DNA of 64,000 bases, taken from NCBI RefSeq assembly GCF_001999765.1, contig NZ_MTIC01000018.1, positions 58,815 to 122,814 of the forward strand, read 5' to 3'. Source of the stretch: Sinomonas mesophila (GTDB lineage Bacteria; Actinomycetota; Actinomycetes; Actinomycetales; Micrococcaceae). This document shows, piece by piece, positions 1 through 8,716 of the stretch; position 1 is the first letter of the stretch; the number at the start of each line of letters is the position of its first letter. The notes beneath the pieces were generated by a model, which saw only the letters and a list, made by a program, of their open reading frames with translations, was not told the DNA's origin and made no database searches. Made by a program: the position numbers and the translations under genes.

Positions 1-2
1 AG

Positions 3-1760
3 CGCAAGGCGTACTGGTGGGCGCACTTCGACCGGCTCGAGCGGCCGCTGGCACGGCTCGAATCCGTGCGGAACGCGTTCATCGTCGAGAAGGCGGAGGT
101 CGTGCACGACTGGGAGCCCGACGGGCGCCTGTTCGGGCGCACGACCCGGCTCGTGGGGACCGCGACCCCCGGCTCTGACTTCCGCGAGGGCAGCACGTGG
201 TTCCGCGAGTTCGAGCAGCCGCTGCCCGAGGGGCTCGAGCCGACCGATCCCCTCGGGATCGGCCGCAGCGGGCTGCCCGGCACCGAGATCGTCGGGATGG
301 GCCGGGACGGGGACCGCGACGTGCTCACGGTGCGGGAGAAGTGCACGGGCAAGGTGCCGCCGTACGCCCAGCTCCCCGTGGCCCTCACCGAGGACGCCCC
401 CCTTCCCACGGCCTCGATCGAGGCGGCCCAGCGAGAGGTCGCTCGCGAGGCGGCGCGCGCCCTGCCCGGGCTGCTGGCCCAGCCCGCCGTGGACCTCCTC
501 CGCCGCCTCCCGCCGCGCACGGCCGGGCGCGCCCCGCTGCCTCCCGCCCCGAACGGCACGCACGACGGCGATGGGCTCGTCGCGGCGATCGAGGGCGCCG
601 TGCGCTCCCTCGACCGCTCCTACCTCGCGGTGCAGGGCCCGCCGGGGAGCGGCAAGACGCACGTCGGCGCGACGGTCATCGCGCGGCTCGTCGCGACCGG
701 CTGGAAGGTCGGGGTGGTGGGCAACTCGCACAACGTTGTCGAGAACCTGCTCACGCGCTCCGTCGCTGCCGGAGTGCCCGTCGGATCGGTCGCGAAGAAG
801 CCCCGGAGCGGGCTCGCGCCCGAGGACCTGGAGGTTCCGTGGCCGCTCGCCAACAGGCGGAACGGGTCAGTCGCGGCACTCGTGGCAGCACCGGGCGGCT
901 GCCTCGTCGGCGGGACGGCGTGGCAGCTCACAGGGCAGGAAATCCCGGCCGGATCCCTCGACCTCGTGGTCGTCGACGAGGCCGGCCAGTTCTCCCTCGC
1001 GAACACCGTCGCGGTGAGCCGCGCGGCCCCCCGGCTGCTCCTGCTCGGCGACCCCCAGCAGCTCCCCGAGGTGAGCCAGGGACAGCATCCCGAGCCCGTC
1101 AACGAGTCGGCCCTGGGCTGGCTCGCGGCCGGAGCGCGCGTGCTCCCGGACGAGTTCGGCTACTTCCTGCCCGAGTCGTGGCGCATGGCGCCGCCCCTCT
1201 GCGAGGCGGTCTCGCGGCTGTCCTACGCCAGGCGCCTGCGGTCAGCCCCGGCGGCCGCCGGCCGTCGACTCGACGGCGTCCCCTCCGGGGTCGCCGTCCA
1301 CTGGGTCGAGCACAGCGGCAACGCGACGAACTCGCCCGAGGAGGCCGCCGCCGTCGTGCGCGAGGTCCAGGCCCACGTGGGGCTCACGTGGCACGACGAG
1401 GCCGGGGCGCGGGCGCTCGAGGCGTCCGACGTGCTCGTCGTCGCGCCGTACAACGCCCAGGTGAACCTCATCCGCGAGCGCCTCGACGACGCGGGGCTCT
1501 CCGCGGCGAGGGTCGGGACGGTCGACAAGTTCCAGGGGCAGGAGGCCGTCGTCGTCCTCGTGTCGATGGCCTGCTCGTCGCCGGCCGAGGCACCCCGGGG
1601 GCTCGGCTTCCTGCTCAACCGGAACCGCATCAACGTCGCGGTGTCCCGCGCGAAGTGGCGGGCCGTCGTCGTGCGCTCTCCGCAGCTCACGGCGGCGCTC
1701 CCCCGGCGCCCGGCCGGGCTCGAGGAGCTCGGGGCGTTCATCGGGCTGTGCGGTGGCTGA
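3..1760 (+). CDS. RecB-like nuclease / SF1 helicase (TM0106 type), 5' truncated
   Basis: The frame is open from the first bases of the window, so the gene begins upstream; only the C-terminal 585 residues are present. They form a superfamily 1 helicase core: Walker A GPPGSGKT (near base 636), the Walker B/DEAG box VVVDEAGQ (near 966), GDPQQLPE (near 1049), a VDKFQGQE motif (near 1521) and the late motif NVAVSRAKW (near 1636). The first residues (KAYWWAHFDRLE) resemble the junction between the RecB-like nuclease and helicase halves of TM0106-family proteins, so the missing part should carry the nuclease and the cysteines. Such proteins are thought to act on DNA ends or flaps; the substrate here is unknown. 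No repair partner lies next to it in this window. An internal GTG at 66 is in frame but is not the likely start because coding sequence continues before it. Confidence 0.85.
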   Translation, partial: RKAYWWAHFDRLERPLARLESVRNAFIVEKAEVVHDWEPDGRLFGRTTRLVGTATPGSDFREGSTWFREFEQPLPEGLEPTDPLGIGRSGLPGTEIVGMGRDGDRDVLTVREKCTGKVPPYAQLPVALTEDAPLPTASIEAAQREVAREAARALPGLLAQPAVDLLRRLPPRTAGRAPLPPAPNGTHDGDGLVAAIEGAVRSLDRSYLAVQGPPGSGKTHVGATVIARLVATGWKVGVVGNSHNVVENLLTRSVAAGVPVGSVAKKPRSGLAPEDLEVPWPLANRRNGSVAALVAAPGGCLVGGTAWQLTGQEIPAGSLDLVVVDEAGQFSLANTVAVSRAAPRLLLLGDPQQLPEVSQGQHPEPVNESALGWLAAGARVLPDEFGYFLPESWRMAPPLCEAVSRLSYARRLRSAPAAAGRRLDGVPSGVAVHWVEHSGNATNSPEEAAAVVREVQAHVGLTWHDEAGARALEASDVLVVAPYNAQVNLIRERLDDAGLSAARVGTVDKFQGQEAVVVLVSMACSSPAEAPRGLGFLLNRNRINVAVSRAKWRAVVVRSPQLTAALPRRPAGLEELGAFIGLCGG

Positions 1761-1860
1761 AGCGCGGGGTGTAGGGGTCCGCCCGGCAGGGAGCATGGTG
1801 CCTCGCCTGCCGGGCGCTGGAACCCGGGCGGCCCGTCAGAGCAGTGTCAGACCGAGGAGG

Positions 1861-2745
1861 TCAGTTCAGGCTGCCCGTGCAGATCGCCATCGCGCCGGTG
1901 CCGGAGGACGCGTCCTCCGACACGACGACGCCGTCGATGATGATCTGGCAGCTCACGTCGGCCTCGGTGTCGAAATTCGCCATGACGGAGACGTGGCCGA
2001 TGAAGAAGCCCGTCTCGGTGAACTCCTTGTCCCAGTTCTCGGTGATCTGCTCGGTCTTCGTGCCGTTCGCGTCGCCGTAGTCGACATCGGCAGGGGCCGA
2101 CGTCGTCACCTTGTACTGGACCGTGTGCTCGGCGTTGGCCTGCGCGGAGAACGTCTCACTGATCTTGGACAGTTCACCGGCGGTCGTGGACAGGACGGCG
2201 GCGGCCAATAGGGTCATGGCGATCGAGATGATGATCGCGACGCCAGAGAGCGCCACGCCGGTGATGGCCAGCGGCTTGCCGCCGAGCTTGCGCACGAGCG
2301 CGATCACACCGCAGACGGCGCCTGCGATCGCCATGGCGATGGCCACGACATTCACGATCGGGATCCAGCTCATCAGGAAGGCGAGGCCGCCGAGGACAAG
2401 GGCGACGATCGCGAGGACCTTGCTCTGCTGCGGTCCCGGAGCGCCGTACTGCTGGCCCGGCTGCCCGTAGGGTGCCTGCCCCTGCTGGCCCGGCTGCCCG
2501 TAGGGCGCCTGCCCCTGCTGCTGCCCCGACTGGCCGTACTGCTGGCCCGGCTGGCCGTACTGCTGAGCCGGCGGGCTGTACTGCTGCCCCGACTGGGCGA
2601 GCGGAGTGTACTGCTGTCCGGGCTGCCCGTACTGCTGGCCCCCCGGCTGTTGGCCGCCCGGCTGCTGCCCCTCCGGCTGCTTGCCCTCCGGCTGCTCGTC
2701 CTGCGGCTGCTGCGGCGTGCCGCCGGTAGGCGTGCTGCTGCTCAT
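1861..2745 (-). CDS. DUF4190 membrane protein with Q/P/G-rich N-terminus
   Basis: The protein has 294 residues if started at the ATG preceded by AGAGGGGG; the open frame extends nine codons further but without a ribosome site. Residues 1-105 are low complexity, made of repeats such as GQQYGQPGQQY and QAPYGQPGQ. Two hydrophobic segments follow (about 110-150 and 160-185), the DUF4190 arrangement. The last 100 residues form a small extracytoplasmic domain with the pattern VQYKVTTSAPADVDYGD and late cysteines, like MmpS-type accessory domains. The family is common in Actinobacteria and has no established function. The gene is alone and convergent with the upstream helicase gene. The repeat-rich N-terminus is likely disordered and cytoplasmic. 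Confidence 0.75.
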   Translation of the reverse strand: MSSSTPTGGTPQQPQDEQPEGKQPEGQQPGGQQPGGQQYGQPGQQYTPLAQSGQQYSPPAQQYGQPGQQYGQSGQQQGQAPYGQPGQQGQAPYGQPGQQYGAPGPQQSKVLAIVALVLGGLAFLMSWIPIVNVVAIAMAIAGAVCGVIALVRKLGGKPLAITGVALSGVAIIISIAMTLLAAAVLSTTAGELSKISETFSAQANAEHTVQYKVTTSAPADVDYGDANGTKTEQITENWDKEFTETGFFIGHVSVMANFDTEADVSCQIIIDGVVVSEDASSGTGAMAICTGSLN

Positions 2746-2817
2746 GATGTTCCCCCTCTGGCGCAAGCGCACGCCCCTCCCGGCCCCCTGCCGAGACGTT
2801 CAAGCGCGCTGGGTGTG

Positions 2818-2845
2818 AGTATTCCACGCCGAGGCGCGGAATACT
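2818..2845. other. Inverted repeat between thioesterase and DUF4190 gene
   Basis: AGTATTCC and GGAATACT are perfect 8-base arms that extend, after one mismatch, into CGCC/GGCG. The element lies 73 bases before the DUF4190 start and 45 bases after the thioesterase stop, both on the minus strand. There is no T-run, so it is either an operator or a weak terminator. A direct repeat GTTCAGGCGTC (2863-2885) lies beside it. Confidence 0.4.
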
Positions 2846-2889
2846 GCGGTTCGCGCGCCCCTGTTCAGGCGTCGTTCAGGCGTCGCCGG

Positions 2890-3447
2890 TCAGCCCCCGC
2901 GGACCCCCGCGACGAAGAGGCCGGGCCCCACGTACGGGGCGAGCCGCCCGCGCTGCTCCGCGCTGAGCCGGATGAGCGCCCCGGTGGCCTCGTCGACGAA
3001 GGCGAGCTGCGTCGTCGCCCGCACACACTCGTGGCCGTCGACGGGATCGTGGACCACGTAGTCGAGCGTGAGGGCCGCGGCCTTGAGCCCGCTGACCCAC
3101 ACGTCGACCTCCGCGGGGACGTTGCGGTAGTCCAGGGGCCGCAGGTAGCGCACGCGGTGCTCGACGACGAGGGCGAGGGTGCCGTCGGAGACGGCCGAGA
3201 AGAGCGGGACGAGGGGCTCGACACCCGCCGCACCCGTGCCCCCGGGAGGGCCGAACGCGGCGATCCGAGCCTCCTCGAGCATGCGGATGATCTCGACGTT
3301 GTTGATGTGCCCGTAGGCGTCCATGTCCCCCCAGCGCATAGGGACGCGGACGCGGAGCCTGCCCCCGCCGTCGGGCGTCCTGCCGGCCGTATCCCCGGCA
3401 TCCGTCACATCCTCGACCGGGGGCTGCGCTGCGCTGTCAGTGCTCAC
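2890..3447 (-). CDS. Acyl-CoA thioesterase, hot-dog fold (4HBT family)
   Basis: A 185-residue protein with a GTG start. Residues 30-70 contain MRWGDMDAYGHINNVEIIRML, split by one residue from the 4-hydroxybenzoyl-CoA thioesterase signature, with the Asp and His-Ile-Asn-Asn typical of the active-site loop. The rest (VEHRVRYLRPLDYRN, WVSGLKAAALTLDYVV) follows the YbgC/FadM pattern. It should hydrolyse an acyl-CoA in the cytoplasm, but the chain or aryl specificity cannot be read. The first 30 residues are a polar extension not found in most relatives, so a later start is possible although no better ATG is seen. Neighbours give no pathway link. Confidence 0.85.
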   Translation of the reverse strand: MSTDSAAQPPVEDVTDAGDTAGRTPDGGGRLRVRVPMRWGDMDAYGHINNVEIIRMLEEARIAAFGPPGGTGAAGVEPLVPLFSAVSDGTLALVVEHRVRYLRPLDYRNVPAEVDVWVSGLKAAALTLDYVVHDPVDGHECVRATTQLAFVDEATGALIRLSAEQRGRLAPYVGPGLFVAGVRGG

Positions 3448-3838
3448 CCGAGTGGTCTATCACGCGGCGTGGCTGATCACGAACGAGGCCAGCCGAGGGA
3501 CGCGACGAGGCCCGTGAGGAAGTGCTCGCGCTCGAAGGCCAGCGCCTCGAGCGGGGACGTTCGAAACAAAATGGCGCCCCGTCCCGGAGTGACCGATCGG
3601 GGCGGGGCGCGGGGCCGGGCGGCGCCTCATCCGCCCGACTCCCGGTGCCGCGGGACACCACCCGGGACGCTACGTGCCCCGCCGGCGCCAGCCCCGCGGC
3701 TGGCTTCGTGTGGTCCGTTCCCGCAGGACCCAACGCTCTCTGGCTGGCCATCCCCTCCGGACCGATGGCTTCAGCCTACGAAGGCGAACTTGCGCGGGGG
3801 TGTCCTCGCTGTTTAATCGCGGTTACGCTCGGGGGCCG
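3448..3838. other. Noncoding gap with one terminator
   Basis: No convincing gene. The stretch holds a strong hairpin terminator read on the minus strand (separate entry). A 28-residue minus-strand tail ending at 3477 looks faintly protein-like but has no start or domain. The 227 bases between the membrane-protein stop and the terminator could be a structured 3' UTR or a small RNA; I recognise no known RNA family in it. Confidence 0.5.
3562..3610 (-). terminator. Rho-independent terminator, minus strand
   Basis: Arms GCGCCCCGTCCCG (3574-3586) and CGGGGCGGGGCGC (3598-3610) pair over 13 bases with a single G-T pair and an 11-base loop. Read on the minus strand the stem is followed at once by CATTTTGTTTCG, a T-rich tail. 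It would stop transcripts from the membrane-protein gene and any read-through from the urease operon. Confidence 0.75.
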
Positions 3839-4495
3839 TCATGGGTGCCGGCGTCCGCGGCCCCGGCGGGCGTCGGCGCGGGCGTGGGCGGCCGCCGTTG
3901 TGCGGTGCTCGACGTGCGCGAGCTCGACCCACCCGGTGACCGCGAAGAGCAGGCCCCACACCGCCACGACCGTAGTCCCGATCCACGAGCCGTCCGCGGC
4001 GCCGGTCATGGCGAGCCACGGATAGACGGCCAGGACGGGGTAGACGCCCACGGCGAGCGGCAGGTACCTGGCCCATCCGTCCCACACGTGCGCGCGGACG
4101 GCGGCCACGCCGGCCAGGATGAAGCCGAGGGGAATCAGCAGGGTCGCGGCGGCGAACGGCCACCAGACGGTGGGCGCAAACGGCTCCACGGCATTGCCCG
4201 TGGCATAGAGCACGAGGCCGACCATCGCGAGCGCGAGCCCGGTGCGGGCCAGGACGCTGCCGCCGAAAGAATGGTGCAGCCACAGGCCCGCGCAGCCGGC
4301 GGCGATGCCGAGCTGGCCGAGGGCGACGACGATCCCGGCCGCGCGGCTGTAGGCACTGGAATCGCCGGTCAGGACCCGGCCCAATTCGAAGAGCACCATG
4401 ATCGCGCCGCCCGCGATCATGGCCACGGCCGTCCAGCGGAGGAGCGCGGCGTGTTCGGCGTGCAGGGGGCCGTCGGCGTGCTGAGTCGGATCCAT
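3839..4495 (-). CDS. Multi-pass membrane protein of unknown function
   Basis: 218 residues with about six hydrophobic helices (for example AVAMIAGGAIMVLFELG, GIVVALGQLGIAAGCAGLWL, LLIPLGFILAGVAAV, TTVVAVWGLLFAVTGW), a His-rich N-terminus (HADGPLHAEHAA) and an Arg/His-rich C-terminal tail. The ATG is well placed behind AGGAGG with 8 bases spacing. I do not recognise the family. It lies 91 bases downstream of the nickel permease on the same strand, so it may be read from the urease operon, but its membership is only positional. The histidines at the N-terminus are suggestive of metal contact without proving it. Confidence 0.6.
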   Translation of the reverse strand: MDPTQHADGPLHAEHAALLRWTAVAMIAGGAIMVLFELGRVLTGDSSAYSRAAGIVVALGQLGIAAGCAGLWLHHSFGGSVLARTGLALAMVGLVLYATGNAVEPFAPTVWWPFAAATLLIPLGFILAGVAAVRAHVWDGWARYLPLAVGVYPVLAVYPWLAMTGAADGSWIGTTVVAVWGLLFAVTGWVELAHVEHRTTAAAHARADARRGRGRRHP

Positions 4496-4586
4496 GGCTG
4501 TTCCTCCTACCGGCTCGCGGCCGTTCGGGAGGTTCGCGCCCGGCCGCCGGAGGGCCGGTACGTCGGCCAGCGAGGGCCCCTCCAGT

Positions 4587-5657
4587 CTATGTCCGGGACG
4601 GCGCCTCCGCCGAGGGCCGTCGCAGCCGCTCCGCCGCGACCGCGAGCAGCCACGCGGTGCCGAACGCCGCGGCGAGGAGCAGGCCGGCGTCGCCGAGGTC
4701 GACGGCGGCGAGGAACCCCGTGAGCGGATCGCTCAGCCCGAGCAGCTCGCGCGCAAGACCGGCCATTGTCAGGACCGCGACGAGCAGGGCCGAGGCCGCG
4801 GACATGCCCGTGATAAGAAGGTTGAACGCGATGCGCCGGCCCGGCACGGCCAGGGCCCGCCGGTAGAGCCGCATCATGGCGATCCCGTTCGCCGTGTCGC
4901 ACAGGGTCATGGCCCCGGCGAACGCGAACGGCACCGCGAGCAGCGCCCCGGCCGGGACGCCGGCGAGCACGGCGGCCGCCGCGGCGACGAGGAGGCCGAC
5001 GGTCGTGGCCGTGTCGAAGCCGAGCCCGAACAGGAACCCGACCACGTAGATGTCCCGCGGGCGGCGGACGAGGCCGAGGGGCCGGTCGAGGAGCCGCGCG
5101 AGGATGCCGCGGGGCTCCAAGTCCTCCTTGGTCAGGGCGGCGCCGCGGCGGTGGCGGCGCGCGGCGCGGGACGCGGCGGCGAACGCGGCGAGGTTCGCGA
5201 GGCCGAGGGCCAGCAGGAAGCCCCCCGAGACGCCGGCGCCGACCCCGCCGAGGGCCGCCGACACCGCCGACCCCTCCTCGAAGGCCGTGCCCACGGCACC
5301 GACGCCCGCGAGGACGAGCGCCGCGGCGGCAACGACGACGCTCGAGTGCCCGAGGCTGAACGCGAGTCCCACGCCCACGGGGTCCTGGCCGCGCGCGGCG
5401 AACCGGCGGCTCGAGTTGTCGATCGCGGCGAGGTGGTCCCAGTCGTATGAGTGCTTGACGCCGGCGAGGTAGGCCACCCCGGCGAGCGCCAGCACCGTCG
5501 CGGCGTGCCCGGCGGGCACCGCGGCGAGGAGGGCGCCCGCCACGGCGTGGAGGAGGACGACGACGGCGAGCGCCCCGGCGGCGCGGCGCCGCCAGGGCGC
5601 GCGCTCGATCCGGGCGGACAGCCCGTCCAGGGCGCCGAGGCCGGCGGGGAGGGTCAT
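4587..5657 (-). CDS. Nickel/cobalt permease (NicO/HoxN type)
   Basis: 356 residues and about eight membrane helices. The signature region VKHSYDWDHLAAIDNSSRR (about residues 60-80) is the metal-selecting HX4DH motif of HoxN/NixA permeases, and GLGFDTATTVGLL and MTLCDTANGIAMM are the two further conserved family boxes. It imports Ni2+ (possibly Co2+) to supply the urease active site. The ATG overlaps the ureD stop by one base (TGATG) and has AAGGAAG upstream, so the two are translationally coupled; the 13 extra codons of the longer open frame lie inside ureD and are not likely used. Its place as the last gene of a urease operon supports nickel as substrate. Confidence 0.9.
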   Translation of the reverse strand: MTLPAGLGALDGLSARIERAPWRRRAAGALAVVVLLHAVAGALLAAVPAGHAATVLALAGVAYLAGVKHSYDWDHLAAIDNSSRRFAARGQDPVGVGLAFSLGHSSVVVAAAALVLAGVGAVGTAFEEGSAVSAALGGVGAGVSGGFLLALGLANLAAFAAASRAARRHRRGAALTKEDLEPRGILARLLDRPLGLVRRPRDIYVVGFLFGLGFDTATTVGLLVAAAAAVLAGVPAGALLAVPFAFAGAMTLCDTANGIAMMRLYRRALAVPGRRIAFNLLITGMSAASALLVAVLTMAGLARELLGLSDPLTGFLAAVDLGDAGLLLAAAFGTAWLLAVAAERLRRPSAEAPSRT

Positions 5658-6621
5658 CAGGGCTTCCTTGTGTCGAGCGGGCCCTGGCCGTGCCACGCGG
5701 ACCGCATCCAGTTCAGGGCGGCGTGCAGGACGGCCTCGGCGGACTGGGTCGAGTCCGCGAGGACCCTCAGGGCGAAGCCGGGGACGGCGAGGCGGGTGAT
5801 GCCCGCGAGCGGCGCTGTTCCCCTCCGAGGCGAGCGCGCGCCGTCGTGCGCCGCAACCACACGCGGCGAGCGCGCGCCGTCGTGCGCGGTGGCGCCCGCG
5901 CCCGGCGCGGCATCGATGCCGAGGTGGGAGCGCAGGGCGGCGACGGCCGCGTCGTCGGCGCGGGGGTCGACGACGAGGAGCGAGCCGAGGTGGCTGCGGC
6001 CGGCGAGCATGAGGCGGGCGGTGCCGCCGTCGGCCGGGCGCACGACGAGGTTGTCCGCGACGGCGAGCCGGCCGTCCACGGCCACGCGCGTGCGCAGGAA
6101 GACCTCGTCGAAGCGGAACGGCTCGCCGTCGGGCGACCAGCCGTGGGTCACGACGTCGGCGAGGGCCAGGGAGGCGTCCGGGGCCATGGCCACCTCGGTG
6201 TCCTGGCGGTAGGCCGCGCCGCGGTAGGCGATGAGCGCGTCGGGGACGGACTCGAGCCGGGAGCCCGGGCCGAGGCTCAGGCGCAGCACCGCGCGGGCAG
6301 GGCCCTGGGGCGTGCGGTAGACCTTGGTCGCGGACTGCGTGGTGAGCAGGGCGGAGGCACCGGGGCCGAGGGCGACCTCCGTCGCGTACGTGTCCCCGCC
6401 GAGGTACCCGCCGCCGGGATTCACGACCGTCAGCATGGGCTGCCCCGTGCCGTCCGGGTACAGCGCGCGGAGCACCCGCAGGGCGCCCTCGTGGAACTGG
6501 CGGGCCGCGACCGTGCGGCCGGCGCGCAGCTCGAGGCCGAGCCGCAGCTGCCCGGTGAGGCGGGGCCCCGCCGTCGTGGGCTCCCCGGGGCCGGAACGCA
6601 CGCGGGGCTCGGCTCGCGCCG

Positions 6622-6625
<4 letters not shown>
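5657..6625 (-). CDS. ureD: Urease accessory protein UreD
   Basis: 322 residues, starting at a GTG whose GTGA overlaps the ureG stop. Hallmarks are [39 protein letters not shown] and a C-terminal [18 protein letters not shown] region. UreD forms the scaffold with UreF and UreG that delivers nickel to apo-urease. Unusual is a segment near residues 245-270 that reads AHDGARSPR twice; it comes from two 36-base direct repeats that contain the dispersed 12-mer described elsewhere (5830-5888) and seems an in-frame insertion in a surface loop. Thirteen further in-frame codons lie upstream but inside ureG. Confidence 0.93.
5830..5888. repeat. Direct repeat with GCCGTCGTGCGC inside ureD
   Basis: Two copies of a 23-base unit, beginning GGCGAGCGCGC and ending GCCGTCGTGCGC, start at 5830 and 5866, a 36-base period that keeps the reading frame. 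The 12-mer recurs at many intergenic sites in the window, which marks this as an insertion into the gene. Confidence 0.8.
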
Positions 6626-7236
<611 letters not shown>

Positions 7237-7245
7237 GCTCTTCTC

Positions 7246-8166
7246 CTAGCTGGCGAACATGCGGGCGCGCTGGTGCTCGTGCCGCATCTGGTGGATCTCG
7301 AGGGCGGGTGCCGCGGCGCCGAAGTGCCGCGGGTCGGCGGCGCGGGAGCGGACGACGGCGGCGGGCACGTGGGCGCGCAGCCCGCCGAGGACGCGCTGGC
7401 CGGCGAGCTGACCGAGGGGGATGGCGCGGACGGCGTTCTGCGTGAGGGACGTCAGCGTCGAGTAGAGGTAGGCCTCGACGAGCGTCTCCTCGTCAATCCC
7501 CTGGCCCGCGCCCGCGAGCGCGAACGCGATCGGGTAGTGGCCCGCGCACGTGCCCGCGGCGACGTCGGCGGCGTAGGAGGCCACGGCATCGGACGCGAAG
7601 TTCTCCGCGGCGATCTCGAGGAGGCGCCGGCCCATGCGGAGGCTCGCCTGCCGGATCTGGGCGGGGACGAGGAGGGCGGTGAGCTCGACGTCGAGGGCGC
7701 GGAGGGCGTCGAGCCCTGCGGCGTCGTCGAGGTCGCCGAGATGGGGGTTCTGGATCGCGAAATGGGGGTTTGGGAGCGCGAAATGGGGGCCTCGAACCGC
7801 GAAATGGGGGTCCTGCACCGCGAATTGGGGGCCTCGAACCGCAAGGTCGGGGCCAACAGGGGACCCCACCTCGGCGTCACAGGCCCCCACCTCGGCGTCA
7901 CACGACCCCATTTCGGCGGCACAGGACCCCACCTCGGCGTCACAGGCCCCCATTTCGGCGAGGCGGGCCGCGCGGCGCACCGCGACCGCGTCGGTGTGGG
8001 TGAGCTGGGTCGCGAGGAAGCCCTCGAGCCAGGCCAGGAGGGTCGCCTCGTCGTGCACCTCCCCGGACTCGAGGTACGCCTCGAGCCCGAAGGAGTGGCT
8101 GAACGCGCCGGTCGGCAGGGCCGAGTCGGTGAGCTGGAGAAGGCCGGAGAGAGAGGTGTGCGACAT
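7246..8166 (-). CDS. ureF: Urease accessory protein UreF with a 21-bp repeat insertion
   Basis: 306 residues against roughly 220-230 for the family. The N-terminus (LQLTDSALPTGAFSHSFGLEAYL) and the C-terminal part (AGTCAGHYPIAFALAG, YLYSTLTSLTQNAVRAIPLGQ) are canonical UreF. Between them, about residues 67-143, lies an added segment of seven-residue repeats: five like AEVGSCD, then five like AVRGPHF. They are the translation of eleven 21-base units that change direction in the middle. The insertion keeps the frame, so the protein may still fold, with a long loop between helices. The ATG lies two bases after the ureE stop. UreF acts in the UreDFG nickel-delivery complex. Confidence 0.92.
   Translation of the reverse strand: MSHTSLSGLLQLTDSALPTGAFSHSFGLEAYLESGEVHDEATLLAWLEGFLATQLTHTDAVAVRRAARLAEMGACDAEVGSCAAEMGSCDAEVGACDAEVGSPVGPDLAVRGPQFAVQDPHFAVRGPHFALPNPHFAIQNPHLGDLDDAAGLDALRALDVELTALLVPAQIRQASLRMGRRLLEIAAENFASDAVASYAADVAAGTCAGHYPIAFALAGAGQGIDEETLVEAYLYSTLTSLTQNAVRAIPLGQLAGQRVLGGLRAHVPAAVVRSRAADPRHFGAAAPALEIHQMRHEHQRARMFAS
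7736..7963. repeat. Array of eleven 21-bp units, head-to-head, inside ureF
   Basis: On the plus strand, six units with the core CGAAATGGGGG start at exact 21-base steps (ATG of the core at 7741, 7762, 7783, 7804, then a variant at 7825 and a weak one near 7846). After about 7855 five units follow in the opposite direction (CCCCATTTCGGCG type; anchor A at 7868, 7889, 7910, 7931, 7952). The whole can fold into a long imperfect hairpin. The unit also occurs at 10491, 53472 and 54090. Confidence 0.9.
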
Positions 8167-8168
8167 GG

Positions 8169-8678
8169 CTAGTGCGTGTGGGACGCGTGGCGGAACGGCA
8201 CGGCCATGACCCGCTCCTCGCGCCGGTACGGGACGCCGTGGGCGTCGAGGAAGTCCGCGACCGTGTGGTCGAACTGGCACACCATGACGTCCTGGCCTGA
8301 GGCGCCCGCGAACTCGCTCCCCGCGCCGAAGAACTGCGCCTGGAGGTGCCGGTTCCCGAGCGAGTGGGCGGTGAAGAGCGCCTCGCCGATGGTCCGGGGC
8401 GCGATGACGAGCACGTCCGTGCCCTCCACCGAGACCACGACGACGTTCCCGCGCGTCCCCTCCCCCGGCTCTCGCGCGGCGAGGATGTCCCCGTCGCGCA
8501 GGTCCGGCGAGCCTGCGGGCAGCCGGATCCCCAGCTCGGTGCCGTGGTCGGTGCGGACCCGCTGGATCCGCTTGGCCAGGTCCGCGCTCGGCAGGACCAC
8601 CCGCTCGCGGTGCCGGCCCGCGTAGGCGGCGGCAGCGCCGTCGTCGTGCAGGTTGCCGAGGATTTCGGTGACGATCAT
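8169..8678 (-). CDS. ureE: Urease accessory nickel chaperone UreE
   Basis: 169 residues. The N-terminal peptide-binding domain (EILGNLHDDG, VVLPSADLAKRIQRVRTDHG, GDILAAREP) is followed by the metal-binding domain with LGNRHLQAQFFG and VCQFDHTVADFLDAHG. The C-terminus ends FRHASHTH, a short histidine-containing tail for nickel. UreE hands Ni2+ to UreG. GGAGG lies six bases before the ATG, which is 38 bases after the ureC stop. A larger open frame in the same register continues upstream through ureC in the wrong frame and is not the gene. Confidence 0.95.
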   Translation of the reverse strand: MIVTEILGNLHDDGAAAAYAGRHRERVVLPSADLAKRIQRVRTDHGTELGIRLPAGSPDLRDGDILAAREPGEGTRGNVVVVSVEGTDVLVIAPRTIGEALFTAHSLGNRHLQAQFFGAGSEFAGASGQDVMVCQFDHTVADFLDAHGVPYRREERVMAVPFRHASHTH

Positions 8679-8716
8679 GGCAGCCTCCGGAGGAAGGAGA
8701 GGGGAGGAAGAGGGGA

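Noticed and set aside
3477..3563. Minus-strand tail LEALAFEREHFLTGLVASLG as a gene remnant
   Set aside because: It looks protein-like, but only about 28 residues remain, the frame upstream crosses a terminator hairpin and no family is assured.
3612..3838. Known structured RNA (SRP RNA, RNase P RNA, tmRNA, cobalamin riboswitch)
   Set aside because: None of the conserved blocks of these RNAs was found on either strand; only general GC stems.
7736..7963. Possible CRISPR array in ureF
   Set aside because: Units are contiguous 21-mers without unique spacers, they reverse direction in the middle, and the region codes for part of UreF.
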